Made by a program: the position numbers and the translations under genes
From: Suillus spraguei
Taxonomy: Eukaryota; Basidiomycota; Agaricomycetes; Boletales; Suillaceae
NCBI GenBank assembly: GCA_016800925.1
Contig: JABCPU010000001.1
Location: forward strand, 372,001 to 436,000
Direction of reading: 5' to 3'
Length of the DNA: 64,000 nucleotides
Part shown: piece by piece, positions 22,520-34,089 of the stretch
Numbering within the stretch: the first letter of the stretch is position 1
How the letters are laid out: each line of letters starts with the position of its first letter
The notes under the pieces: generated by a model
The model's database searches: none
Told to the model about the DNA's origin: nothing
Seen by the model: only the letters and a program-made list of their open reading frames with translations

Positions 22520-23121
22520 GGGAAGAGAGAGAAATGAAGATAGTGGGGCTTAAATAAGTGCCCCTATCATCGGCTCATGGTGAGCGCGTGTGGAAAATGG
22601 TGCCATGGCCACCAGGTTCTACACCGCCCTAAAGACTTATATGGACATATCCCGACTACGCGCCTCATCACGTGATACAGGGGAGTTCCCGACGTCGGGC
22701 CGCGGTAGCGATTAAGTATAGTATGACTCGGAATTATCCGAACCACAGGTTGAAAACGTGCTACATAGAGGTCTGATTGACCGGCTCCATTCCCGAACTT
22801 CTTCCAATGTGGAGTAGAAGACTTTTACCGAATTGGTGATGACCCTTACACTCGATGTGCAACGTGTCCCCGGCATACAGCGAACACTGCCTTTACTACA
22901 TATCACACATTCCAAAAGCAGACACTAACTGTGATCACAACGAGGGTTAACAGCTCAAATGGAGACTCGGATATCACGATGTGACATTGTGAAAGTGTGA
23001 GCATTAATTTCACCTCCCAAGTTCCGCCACCTCCAATTTTACAGTCCTGATTATAAAGGGCTGTTATCGATACTATGGTTTTCAAACTTTTTGACACCCT
23101 ACCTGGATCCCACCATCTCAG
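22520..23121. promoter_or_regulatory. Divergent intergenic region, PARP / HMG-box gene
   Basis: About 600 bp between two genes transcribed outward. It must contain both promoters. Short minus-strand frames occur but lack motifs. Close to the PARP start the plus strand is rich in AG (GGGAAGAGAGAGAAATGAAG), that is, a CT-rich leader on the PARP strand, common in fungal promoters. Confidence 0.4.
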
Positions 23122-24512
23122 ATGGCAGTCCTTGACTCCCACATTGTTAGGTTCGATTTGACCTCCATCTCATCTAACGGTGCGTACAATAATCTCTGTG
23201 CTGGTTTTCCCTCTCTCGAACTCATAGTTTGCCTTATGCATCAGATCTCTTGGATCATAACGGTGATCCAACATACAATTTCTTATCGCCTCCCCAATTT
23301 GAGAATCCTCTAGTCCCCCCTGATTTTCAATGGCACCGAGTTGAGTCGGTATCAACGCGCGTACCTTCTCCTCTGCAATCAGTGTCCTCTTCATATGCTT
23401 CCACTTCCTCCGAGCTAGCATCAGGTGTAAATTGTGGCAAAATGGGTTCCGAACTTCCCTTCCCATCGTCCTTTCCTTCTTCCGCCGCTCTGGCGAGCAT
23501 GCCCATACCATCTTCTCGTGGCTACTCGCGTAGTAAAGACCCAGACCACGTCCCACGTCCGCGAAATGCTTTCATGCTCTTCCGCTCCGCTTTCGCCGCC
23601 GCACAGAAGATCGGAACGAATATCGAGCGTGACAATCGACACATCACGCGTATCATCGCGCACTGTTGGAATCGCCTCTCCGATTCAGAGAAACAGGTTT
23701 GGCGTAATAAGGCTGCAACGGAGAAGGCCGTCCATGCGATGAAGTACCCAAATTACAGATTTCATCCTGTTTTACGCACCAAAAAGCCTGCCAAACGAAG
23801 AGTTCAGAGGAACAGCACGGAAGATAAGAGACGTTGCGAGCAAGTCGCCGAACTGCTTCTTGCAGGCAAGCATGGCGAAGAACTCGAAGTTGCGGTCAAG
23901 GAAATCGACGATACTATGAAAGTCGCGACTTCTACATCATCCCCTAATTCAAGAAGTGGGTCAGCATCCGAAGGCAGACAACCTTCTGAAGGTGACCTTG
24001 ACGGATGCGAGATACAGCCTTTCCGCAGTCCTCTTTTACCACCTACCACCAAGTCAGCTAGTCCTTCGATCTATGACCTTACAGGTGCCACTCAGTTTTC
24101 TCCACCGGTGTGTATATTTTCTCTCGAGATTTGACGTCCTCTCATCGTTTCCATGCAGCTCACTACGATCAAGACCATACCCAAATCCTACGAATGTATC
24201 GAGCAGCCTTACCAAGCGCCGTATGACACCAATCAACTGACGTCGAGTTCTTCGCCGATGCACCCATTGCTCCTTACCCAGCCTGATTATTATCCTCTGT
24301 ACCAAAGTGCCAGGCTCTCGCCACTGCCTATGGCACTTTATAGCGACCCATCGACCTTGTTCATAAATTACGCAGACAAGAACGAGGGCGACATCATCTC
24401 CGCATTGTCTCCCACCCCTCCAGACTTTTCTACTTTCTCATGGGACACATTTTCAACTTCGTGCTACGATACCAATTCATCTCACTCGTACGCAACTTTT
24501 CCATCCTACTAA
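23122..24512 (+). CDS. HMG-box transcription factor (MATA_HMG type)
   Basis: The HMG box lies about one third into the protein: HVPRPRNAFMLFRSAFAAAQ, then ERDNRHITRIIAHCWNRLSD, then KAATEKAVHAMKYPNYRFHP, followed by a basic PAKRRVQR stretch. Flanking regions are Ser/Pro-rich. The second exon joins across a 48-bp intron at 24108 (FSPP / LTTIKTIPKSYE) and the protein ends YATFPSY. This box subtype occurs in mating and fruiting regulators of fungi such as Prf1 and Pcc1, so a role in sexual development is an inference. The 5' end is uncertain: the frame opens after an acceptor at 23227, and a small exon starting at ATG 23122 can join to it in phase through a weak GTTCGA donor. Confidence 0.82.
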
Positions 24513-24697
24513 ACATTTATTTGTGATGCAATATTACTACTTCATTCAACCCCACAAACCCCTTAGACCCATCTTAATCACGTTCGCATTCGTCTGTAGC
24601 CTTTTAGCTTTACTCTGCGATCAGTGTATAGATATCCAATCATCGTGGATGGACACAGCGGATGTCGGAATGTAACATTTGCCACCAACAAATCCAT

Positions 24698-25730
24698 TCA
24701 CAAGTTTCTAGACAAAACCTCAAAGGCTTTGACGCCCTCTTTCCCCAACAACGTTGCACAACCTACGATCTTCGCACCGGCACGATTCATCCGCCGAACG
24801 GCTTCCGGGGATGTCACGCCCCCAGCGCCAATGATGACAATTTCCCGCATCGCCGGGTCATCTGACTCCGCGAGAAGTCGCGAAAAGGTGTACACGTTCC
24901 CTAGAGAGAGAGCATGAATAGCCTCGCCTGCGAGACCACCCAAACCTGGAGGCACGGCAAACCGGGACACGTCCGCCTTTGCATCTGGGGTCTGATCAGC
25001 GAAAGCAAGGCTGTTTCCGAGGGTGTTTGTGCACGTGAAGTAGGCGATTGGGTTTATGGGGTTACCAGAATCGGTGCGGGTGTAAGACGAGATGCATTCG
25101 ATAAGGTCATGAAATTGGGTTGCTATGATGTACGGCGGGAGCTTGAGACCGATTGTGAGCGTTGAGTCGTCTTGGAAAGCTCTTGCGAAGACGTCGAGAT
25201 ATGGCTTGAGAGAAGGAAGGTGGTATGAGGGCGGAGGGTGGCCTTTGATATTTGGACAGCTAGAGTTGAACTCGATAGCGAGGCGAGAGTCCCATGTGGA
25301 ATTTGACGCTCGGAACTGTTGTATTGCAACTAACATTTCAGAGAGCCTCTCGGCGCTAGACTCCGTGATGCTGATTATGAACGGTTTGAGAGACTGTTTT
25401 TCTCCTAATAACTCCCGGATCCATGCGAGATATTCATACAGCGGATGGGGGGAATATCCGTACGAGTTGAGGGATGAAAGGGAATCCTTCATGAACGCTA
25501 CCTGTCCGATCGAACTTGTCAGACATACGGAAGATTATTGGAACCTTGTCTGCAGTACGTACAGTATGGCTTTCATCTTCTTCAAAACCGTCCAAAGTAG
25601 TTGTTCTCGTGACAACAGCGCCTGTATAAGGGCAGTGGTACAGTCCACTGAGTTGTTGATAGTCTGATGCCCATGCACATGAGCAGTTCACCATGGAAGG
25701 TGATACATCAATGCTGCGAACCAAAACCAT
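24698..25730 (-). CDS. URA1: Class 1 dihydroorotate dehydrogenase-like enzyme
   Basis: Two exons joined by a ~53-nt intron (ESHT / VAFMKDSLSSLNSYG). N-terminal NCSCAWASDYQQLSGLY and SPYTGAVVTRTTTL-type block, then NSYGYSPHPLYEYLAWIREL, the active-site loop EFNSSCPNIKG containing the catalytic Cys of class 1 enzymes, and the FMN phosphate-binding end VIIGAGGVTSPEAVRRM. No mitochondrial leader or membrane helix precedes the barrel, so it should be cytosolic, unlike the class 2 Ura9-type enzyme used by most fungi. Class 1A enzymes use fumarate as acceptor. Whether it serves pyrimidine synthesis or a side pathway cannot be told from sequence. Length ~325 residues is normal. Confidence 0.88.
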
Positions 25731-26711
25731 CGAGGATTTTATCAGGATAAGTAAATGTTCTCTGAATCGAATAGCCGCTAAGCGAGTTCGTGTTAGTATC
25801 AGTCGAGAAGCCGTGACATTTGTGGACGTCGTGCCTCAAGCAACTTTGGCTTAAGATAAGCTCGATAAGACTTCACCAATTATACAGATATAAGTACCGC
25901 ATGCCATGTCAGCAGTGACACAGCTATGATCATCAAGAAGCTGATTAGTCAAAAACACGATCCATTTGACTCCCCGACAACACTGGTAGCCTCTTCTCCT
26001 TCGGCTCTCAATCGTTCCTAATTTTCTCTTGCCCAGCCATCGCCTGAGCAGCTTCTTTGATTATCTCCCTCACCTACTCCCACAACGATTTGATGGTGCC
26101 AAAAAGGGTATACCATCGTAAGGCATCAAAGGAAGCCGCCAGCCAACAATGGATCTTACTTCATTGTATCCTTTCGTCCATGCATTTTAGGAGCCAATTT
26201 CGAGGATAAAGAGGTCCAAGAATACCCCGAGCCAAGTCGGAAACGAGAAAATGCAATGGTCAATCCATTTACATCTGTGCCTCTACCCCTAATCGAACTC
26301 GACATGGTGTATTTGGGCATGAACCATAGGAGCGATCTTGAGACGATAGATACGCTTCTTGTCGCCTCAGCGGACATGAACGAGGAACTGAACGAAAGGG
26401 AGTGTAATGTAGCCTCGAGACCATCTCCGACGGTGCAGATCTGCGCGAGTTTGGATGCTCAAAGAGCTAATACAAATGATATTCTTGGACTTTTGTTGAT
26501 TATGAGGTAGTTTGAGTCAAGATATGCTGAATACATTCTTTTGGCTGGACCCCGTGAAGGGGCGGCAACTTATTCCGCACACAGTTCACGGGAATTGATG
26601 GGCTATCATCACAAGTCTCTCAGTATGAAGTATTGCTAGTGATCGGTTACACACCAATACTTATCGCGCTTGTGATGAGAGGATGGAATAGGAGAACACT
26701 GCAGTACATGT
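25731..26711. other. Intergenic stretch with one unassigned plus-strand frame
   Basis: A frame open from about 26190 to 26510 (MVNPFTSVPLPLIELDMVYL near its start) might be an exon of an unrecognised short gene, since a TTTTAG acceptor stands in front of it at 26191. No family was recognised and there is no clear upstream exon. The rest is 3' flank of TRS31 and promoter of the dehydrogenase. Confidence 0.25.
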
Positions 26712-27584
26712 TCACTTGAGGATTTCTTCCCTTTCTAGTACGGACTTGTCGAGTTTAATTAGTATAGTCGTACGCAACGGAAACTGCTGTGTAGGGGTAT
26801 GATGAGCTGTCACTCGTGCAGGCTTTGTGCACGTATCAGTACAGAGATTGTCTGAGAATATAAAATACTCACCAATCCTAGTCCGTCCAAGACGGCTTCA
26901 ACGACCCCAGCAGTGAATGAAGAGCAGCTGAGCTGGTTCATATCTTTAGGGACAGATATGTGGCGTTCGATCGGAGGATCATTGTCGATGATCATGTCTT
27001 GACATGAAAATCGCTCAGCAGTCCGATAAGACGAAGGGAGTGATCATACATTCATCTTCATTCTCAACACTCTTCTCTATTGCATCTGCAGGGCGTCCGA
27101 AGACTGCTCTCCACACCTGTGTGTGAATGGACATGAGAGCAGGTAGAAAACGAATTTCTCGTTTTGGGGTTTTGGATGACGACTCTGCCCGCCAGACCAT
27201 GAGCTCCAGGACTCGGGTTCCAACGCGATAACCGAGGGTGTTCAATCTAAGCGATGCCACGTTAAGGGAACATAATAGAAGTGCAGTGTAGACTCACCGC
27301 CGTTCAAGATCATTGATTCCACTTACGCGTTTCTGAGTATATTGGATGACCTCAGAGAAAAGGAAGGCGAACGCAGAAGCGGAAACTTCTGATGTCCGTG
27401 TTTTATTAAGGTTCCTGTCATAAATATTAGGTCTAGGGCCCGGTTTTGGTGTGCCAAGAGCGGTGTTTATGGACGTTGCAGAAGGTAAAGAGAAACGTGT
27501 TGAGCTTGCAGTTGGAGAAAGATGTTCTGCAGAAGAAAGCGAAGAACCAGATAAGACGGAAAAACGAGCATGAGGCTGTTGCAT
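26712..27584 (-). CDS. TRS31: TRAPP complex subunit Trs31/TRAPPC5
   Basis: After a Ser/Pro-rich N-terminal extension (MQQPHARFSVLSGSSLSS) the Bet3-like fold follows: NIYDRNLNKTRTSEVSASAF, FLFSEVIQYTQKRVSGINDL, LNTLGYRVGTRVLELMVWRA, REIRFLPALMSIHTQVWRAV, FGRPADAIEKS, YMIIDNDPPIERHISVPKDM, LSCSSFTAGVVEAVLDGLGL. The last exon is joined over a 56-nt intron and reads PARVTAHHTPT then TTILIKLDKSVLEREEILK. TRAPP is the tethering factor and Ypt1/Rab1 GEF at the early Golgi; Trs31 is a core subunit. Size is slightly above the family average because of the N-terminal extension, which is usual in basidiomycetes. Confidence 0.93.
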
Positions 27585-27693
27585 GGTGGGATGAGGTCAA
27601 CTTGTAGTTTTCGGCTGCAATCTCAATTACGCACAAGTGACACACTCAGGCCGCACTGCTGCAGTGGGCGACTTGCGCTCTCCTGATATAATC

Positions 27694-30471
27694 ATGACAC
27701 CCCTAGCTACTTCAGCAGCAGAGGGTTTCTCAGCTCGTGCATTACACGCCTCTCCTTCTCTTCCAGATCTTTATTCATCCCATAACATTCATAGACTGAG
27801 ACGCAGCGGCAGCCCGCCTATGAACACCGCAGCAGCATTCTCCTCTGTTGATTTACAGCAACATATCTATAACTCTTTGCTAGAGTCTCGCACGGCAGAT
27901 ATCTCTCTGCATGTCCATGGTACATGGGAAGCCATCTATAAGTTGCACAGAGTAGTTCTCATACAGTCGGTTTGTAAAGCCTTCGTTTCTCGTCTCGCTA
28001 AGTTGCTTACTAAACCACCAGGGGTTCTTCAGCTCGCTATTCACAGCAGGCTTTCTCGAGTCCTCACCAAAACTACGTAGCCATTTAGGAGGACCTGAGG
28101 AAATTGACGTCACTTTTGATGACCGTAATATCACTCGCGCAGGTGCGTTCTAGCCCCAACGTATGTCAATAGCTCCACACTGACGACTTTTCAGCTTTTG
28201 AGTAGGTCATTCACAAGTAACCTTGCGACTTTGGATTGACAATTTTTAGGATATGTATCGCACGACTCTATGGTGGTGGTCCTCCCCTGTATATCCCACC
28301 ATCCCTCATCCCAAACACATCTCATCCACTTACTCCTTCATTTTCTGGCCCCCCCTTACCCTTCGATACACCCAAGGGGCATCAGACCGCCACCCCCCAG
28401 TTGTTGCTCTCACTTCTTGCAACAGCAGTCTACCTCTCCATACCCTCGATGGCATCGCTGGCCATCAACTGCATCATGAACACCATCGGACCGTACACCG
28501 TTATTCCTTACCTCAATTTCTCTATTGGTAAAGCTATCGAAGCTTATCCTGACCACAAAAACGAAGCAGCAGTGGGCTTAGAGAACATTGGACAGTTAAT
28601 TACCTCCGAGAGTCGCTCTTCTAGTACATCAAGTTCTCCTCTGCGCGCATCAAGCACCAAGCAGGATCCTGCCGATGATTTGTCAGATAAATTATTGGAT
28701 CTAGATGTACAGAAGGAGGATCCTGCTGAATTTGATGAGGCACAATCTGAGCCAGACGATGGGTCAGTCCGCGAACCTCATTTCCATTATGGACTGTTAT
28801 CAGACAAGATCGGCGAGGCCGCGGCATGCTGGATCGCCCGCTGGGGTGCGGATATCCTTATCTACGAAGAGAAAGCGTCTCGTGGTCCAGAACTTCCTGT
28901 CACCCCAGTTCCCATCCCTGCGCAAAACGTGTCGTCACGCAAGAGAGCCGATACGATGCCTGCTAAACCTTCAACTTTCAGTGAGCCTACCGTACCGGAC
29001 CCGCATGTGACTCCCGTCATCTGGGCAAGGGGTGGCTTAAATTCGAAGTGGGTGCGCCATATTTTGGGCTCCGATTTGTTGTTTGTGAGAGGCGAGAAGG
29101 AACGATACGATATGGCTTGCACTATCGTCGAGCTTAGGAGACGGCAGGGTATTGATGAAGAAGAGGAGAAAGACTGGGAAATGTTGTTCCGTGAAAGCAT
29201 CTACTATGCCAATTTGGTAAGCAAAAATATTTCATGTAACCGTTCTTTTTGGCAAAAACTGACAACGACTGAAGCTCGTGGACGATATCATTGCAATATC
29301 ACAGCATATCTCTCCTACCACTGGTCGACCATATGCTCCCCTTTCTGTTTTACAGGAAGCTCATTGGAATCAGTCATTACTGCGATGTCAGATTACAGCC
29401 AAACCAAGCCCAACCTCTACTCCCTCATCCCCATCTGTGAGCCCTCCACCTTCGCGAGAGAAGGAACTTGGGTTGTCCATCACGACTGCTGAGATTCTCT
29501 CTCAATTGCCGGTTTCGAACTCTTCAACAGGCCCAGTAGATGACAAAGACAAACCATATTATCCCGTTGGGCACGATTCATCCGTACGTATTGGCGATAG
29601 CGGGAGCGTCGAAGGCGCCTCTATGGACCAACTCTTCGAGTCACCTCCACCATTGTCCAGTCCGAGCACTGACAGCAAGGCGCCTGTTCGTGCAACAACT
29701 ACTGAGGCTGATTTCTTCGGTCTGAAGTCAGACCGACAAACCGCATCAGGCTGTATAGCATCTGACGCAACGGGTAAAGCGCGGTGGTCACCCCACCCTC
29801 CGTTCAGATTTGCAGTGGAGTTCTGGGATATCGACGCATTGAAGGAGAAGTCCCGCTTGCACTCGCAGACGATCTGGTACGCAGGAAGCTTGTTCAATGT
29901 ATACGTGCAAGTTATTCGGAAGAAGGGTATACAGCTTGGAATCTATCTTCACCGACAATCGAACATTGATCCCATCCCTGCCGCTTCAGCGCCATCGTCA
30001 CAGAATCATACAGAACACACACATAACAACAGAGTGCCGTCATTACCATCACTTTCCACGTCACGTTCCTCACCCTCCATGGCTATGCACTATTCCCCCT
30101 CCATTCACCGAAGCACGACGCCTGGTTCATCCCCACCAACGTCGTCCAGCCTTACTACATCTTTTACCTCTTCACCGAGTGCCATTCCGGCTACATCCCC
30201 TCCTGTTGCCCCAGTACAGCCATATCGCGATCCCCGGCCTGCTGTTTCAGCTTACTTTACTATCTCTTGTGCCAGCTCTACTGGTTCATCTATTACGCGA
30301 TTCACGAGCGTTCCGGATGTGTTTTCAGTCAGTCAAAGCTGGGGTTGGAAGTCGAGCTCTTTGCGGACTGAGCACCTAGAAGTTGGCCCTGATGGGCAAC
30401 TTGCCAAGCCCACAATTCCAGCTCAAAAAATGAGCAGCCTTCGCGCCACTATTGTTTTGGGCATCGTGTAG
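27694..30471 (+). CDS. BTB/POZ domain protein with 7-nt microexon
   Basis: The N-terminus is Ser/Ala-rich; the BTB domain follows (LQQHIYNSLLESRTADISLH, IYKLHRVVLIQSGFFSSLFT, then ITRAAFEICIARLYGGGPPL, LLLSLLATAVYLSIPSMASL). A second conserved region near the C-terminus reads PPFRFAVEFWDIDALKEKSR and SQTIWYAGSLFNVYVQVIRK; Ser/Thr/Pro-rich spacers separate the parts. The product ends ATIVLGIV. Introns at 27976-28020, 28143-28194, 28202-28249 and 29217-29274 leave an exon of only 7 nt (28195-28201), whose inclusion restores the AFEICIARLYGG motif. Fungal BTB proteins of this layout are widespread but of unknown function; roles as cullin-3 adaptors or repressors are possible. The ATG at 27694 is the first in frame. 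Confidence 0.85.
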
Positions 30472-30788
30472 TTAAGGTCATCTCTGGGTTTATGAGTTAT
30501 TCCATGTACATTGCTATATTCGCCATCAGTTCGCATATCTCCTTCTGATATATCATGTACCATCTATGTATTAAATTAGCAGTATGTTCCATCGTCGTAT
30601 TATGGAACAGTGCACCCACTTGCTTGATATTTATCTGATTGTCATGATGGTATCTGTTCCTGGTCCCGGTGGTCCCCGAGCTGCTAGCGTCAAAGCGGCG
30701 AAAGTTTAGCGAATATCACGTGATTTCAAACATCGAGCGGCTTCCTACTGACAGGGTACCATCTCCAGGTTTTTAGATCACTGCGACC

Positions 30789-31783
30789 ATGTCCAAAGGC
30801 AAGGGCAAGCAAGTTGAGCCTATGGTACTCCTACCTCCAATGTCAAATCCATCTGCAGGCAGCGCCAACCCCTCTGCATCACTATCCTCACTCTGGGGAT
30901 ATTTACTCCCAGCACTAAACCACATCGTCCGCTCTCCCACAAACTCAACTGAAAAGGCGCCCGTTATCGACATTTCATATCACATGGGCATACATACAGC
31001 AACATACAACTATTTCACTATGCAAGTCGATGCTGTTAGCACTAATAGGGAGCGCGAAAGGCTTACACCAAGCGGAACGGACTTGTATGAGCATATCGAC
31101 AAGTATTACGCGGAAGTTGCTCGGGAACTGTTACTCGGCGCTCCAGAGGATGATTCATCTCTGATCCATTACATCATCCCGTGTTTCAACCGCTACTCTG
31201 CTGGCGCACACTCCGTGAACCGTCTACTCAACTATGTGAACCGACACTATGTGAAACGCGCCGTTGACGAAGACAGAGGCTGGCTTACTCTGAGCGATAT
31301 TTTTGATGCTGTTGCGAAGGCTATACAGGACGGGGACACGAAAGAGAAGATTACGAATAAGTTGAAGGAGAGGCGGACGGAGGAATTGAAGAAGTGGGGG
31401 TGGGATGAAGGGGGGACGAGCGAACAGCTTGCACATGCTGAGTCATGTGCGGAGGCGGCAAGTCCACTCGACCGTATCGTACCGCTATCTGCGCTGGCGC
31501 TTCGACGGTTTAGAACGGAATTTATGGAACTTCTGCTGGCTGTCCCAAGCTGAAAGGGAATAAAAGAAGGAAGCCAGGGGCTCACAATGGGAACGCTCCT
31601 AGTTTACCCAAAGGGCGCCTTGCGAGGGCTGTCAGGGAGTTGCTAGAAAAGCAAGATGTGGACGTGGAGGAGAGGAGGAGACTAGTAACAGAACTTGCAA
31701 ATACAATGCGTGTTATTGGCGTACGTGACGGACATCCTCTACGGAAGAAGCTAGATAAGTATTTATTGACGGGGACTGTATAG
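30789..31783 (+). CDS. Cullin N-terminal-like protein, apparent frameshift
   Basis: Starts MSKGKGKQVEP. Residues ~35-190 match a cullin repeat: LWGYLLPALNHIVRSP, GTDLYEHIDKYYAEVARELL, LIHYIIPCFNRYSAGAHSVN, RLLNYVNRHYVKRAVDEDRG. The cullin-homology and neddylation domains are absent, so it cannot bind Rbx1 in the usual way; it may bind an adaptor and act as a stand-alone or regulatory cullin fragment. The first frame stops at 31553 (LLLAVPS). A one-base change around 31545 (CCC to CCCC) would continue it as KLKGNKRRKPGAHNG to a stop at 31783, a tail that reads like real coding sequence (RLARAVRELLEKQDVDVEER, GHPLRKKLDKYLL). An alternative is a 71-nt intron from 31479. Otherwise the short form ends at 31553. 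Confidence 0.7.
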
Positions 31784-32042
31784 ACTTATTATCACTGTAG
31801 CTTGACCTCGAACAGGCGGACTGGAAACACAACAGGATATGATTGAGGTATGACAATGATGAGTATCCAGGTGCACCAATAACTAGACACGCAGCAATAT
31901 CTATATGTGGGAGGGTGAGTATATGATGAAAATGCAGACATGTAGAAAGTTCTTAGCAGTAATTCAGAATCTAGCTGACGCTACTGCCTGCCAACTCGGT
32001 GCTAGTCAGGTCGAAATGTGCGGTGGCACTGTTCTCCCCTCT

Positions 32043-34089
32043 CTATTCACAAGGTCCTTCCAGTCCGTCTTCCACAATATAGTGGTCTTCATCCAAAAGA
32101 GCGCTCACTGAAGCGTCGTTCTGGATCTCCGTCAAGTGAGTAGATGCGCGTTTGAGAACGAATGTAACGTAGCCAACTGCAGGGTGTACAGCATAGGAGA
32201 TGGGGGCGCTGAGGTCCTTGTGGTGTAAACAAGCAGCGAACAAGTCGACTGTTTCTTGACCAGAAATATACCTATACTTGACCAGTCATCTGTCCTATTA
32301 CCCCATTCAAGGGGCAGTTCATACGTTCCACTGGCTCCTCGGAACTCGTACCCGACGTCACCATGCCACAAGGGGCGGGGGTCTGTGAAGTTCCCCCCCC
32401 AGAAAGTCCTCCATATCCTCGACCAACACGTTGGGCCCTTTGAGACGTCTTTGGTCGAGAACAGAAAACACAGAGGCATCGGTCTTCGAGGAGATGTTGG
32501 CAATCATCTTCCACCTTTAAGAGGTTTGTTAGGATACCAGGACTTGCTCTATGTCAAAGGAGGTCAATGCGGTTGAACTACACCAGAAGGCGACTACCTG
32601 CTGGCCGGCGGCCACCGGTGAGTTTATGAAGCAACCCACTGGGCTCTACATGTATCCATGAGAGATGGTCAGTAGGCGTGGCCGACACTTACAAGATCCT
32701 AGTGAAACACCTTAAAATGTTCATTTAGCTTTTGCTGGGGCAGAAAATTCATGCACGAACCTGTTAAAATTTATTATCCATCGGCTTCCGTTGACCAATG
32801 TCCGAGGACCGCCCTTGACGCCACTGCCAGCTGCAAATAGAGTCCCGACTGCCACCATCTCGAAACCGAGAACGCCGTTAGAGCTATCAAGCAAATTCAA
32901 AACATGCACACGAAACAAAACGAAAATCCGTACGTACAAGTGCTTCCCATAATTTCCATTGTAAAGCAACCCGAGGTGAAGGAATCGTTCGACTGGATCT
33001 ATCAAAGATACTCGTTTAAAAATTGAGTACACCATGACCTCTAGGATACCTACCCCATCGGCTAATCTGCTGATATTTATCTGTATGACAATGATATCGT
33101 GGACTCTCCTGTACGCGTCCGAGAGTAAAGAAATATAAGACTTTGATACAGACCGGTTTTGGCCATGTCCAGGATATTTGCTCCTGCATCCGTAATCGAA
33201 TGCGCCATACGCACGTAGGGAGATATGGATACAGTTGCCCAATTGTGTAAGTGTCAGGACGTCGTTGAGGAGAAGACATGACTCTGCAACGAGACCGGGG
33301 ATGAAGATGACCTGTAATAATATCATCGGGTCTCAGGAATATTGCATAACGATTTAGACGCACGTTGGCATACCAATTTGTGTCCCAGCAACCAGGAGTG
33401 CCGCATGAACACAGCTGTCGGTGCCTCCTTCAACAAGACAGCCGATGTTCGTGAAGTTGTTATTGAACCAATAGTCCATGGCATTGCCAATGGCAGTGAA
33501 TAGTGTAGAATTGTTGATGTATTGATTGTAGCCTTGGAGTCCTCCGTGCCAAGTAGCAGCCATTGTACCTGTGAGAGGCATGCGTACACTGAGTGTGGAT
33601 CACATCGAGTTGGGTGTCGGGTAACTGACTGATACGAATCTAATGATCTGCAGCTGGCCAACTTACATCCCGACCATCACAGCAGCTTGTGTAATCAACA
33701 TCAGGGCTCGGCCATTTACCATCTCCCTGGAGATCTGCGACCCTGAAACGGGGTTGATTGAAACGTAGTCAGCTTAGCGAGAGCAACAAACCAAGTTGGT
33801 ACCTCAGTCGGGTTTCCCATGATGATTGAGTCCAATCTTCGAGAGTGAATGATGGTAGCGATGTCCTGTAAGGTGCTTAAATTTGAGGCTTGGGTTGGAT
33901 TGCTAGCAGATGCACTTGAGGCAGACGTGATAGAATCCGTAAATTGAACACCTGGCGCAGAGATGAAACTTGGAGAAGTTGAAGGCGCTGCAAACATGGA
34001 TTTCAACGTCGACATTCCGTTGCTTCTGGATGTTTGCGAAGCAGAAGGCTCGATGCATGTCTTCGTTTGCCCCACTAAACTCCACTGAG
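32043..34089 (-). pseudogene. Decayed PL8 polysaccharide lyase (hyaluronate/chondroitin lyase-like)
   Basis: Fragments of family 8 lyase in correct order: ATIIHSRRLDSIIMGNPTEV, MAATWHGGLQGYNQYINNST, AMDYWFNNNFTNIGCLVEGG, CGTPGCWDTNWYANV, IPGLVAESCLLLNDVL, SYISLLSDAYRRVHDIIV, LHLGLLYNGNYGK (catalytic Tyr), EMVAVGTLFAAGSG, then MIANISSKTDASVFSVLDQR, LWHGDVGYEFRGASGTYELP and HLTEIQNDASVSALLDEDHY. The family is secreted and cleaves uronic polysaccharides by beta-elimination; no signal peptide is evident. Two frame breaks are visible: at 33400-33410, and in the G8 run (C8 at 32393-32400), where seven would be in frame. Most of the central beta-sandwich between 32500 and 32720 is missing. A fresh pseudogene is the best reading. 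Confidence 0.8.

Noticed and set aside
30201..30379. His/Pro/Leu-rich frame inside the BTB gene
   Set aside because: Shadow of the Ser/Pro-rich coding strand in another frame.
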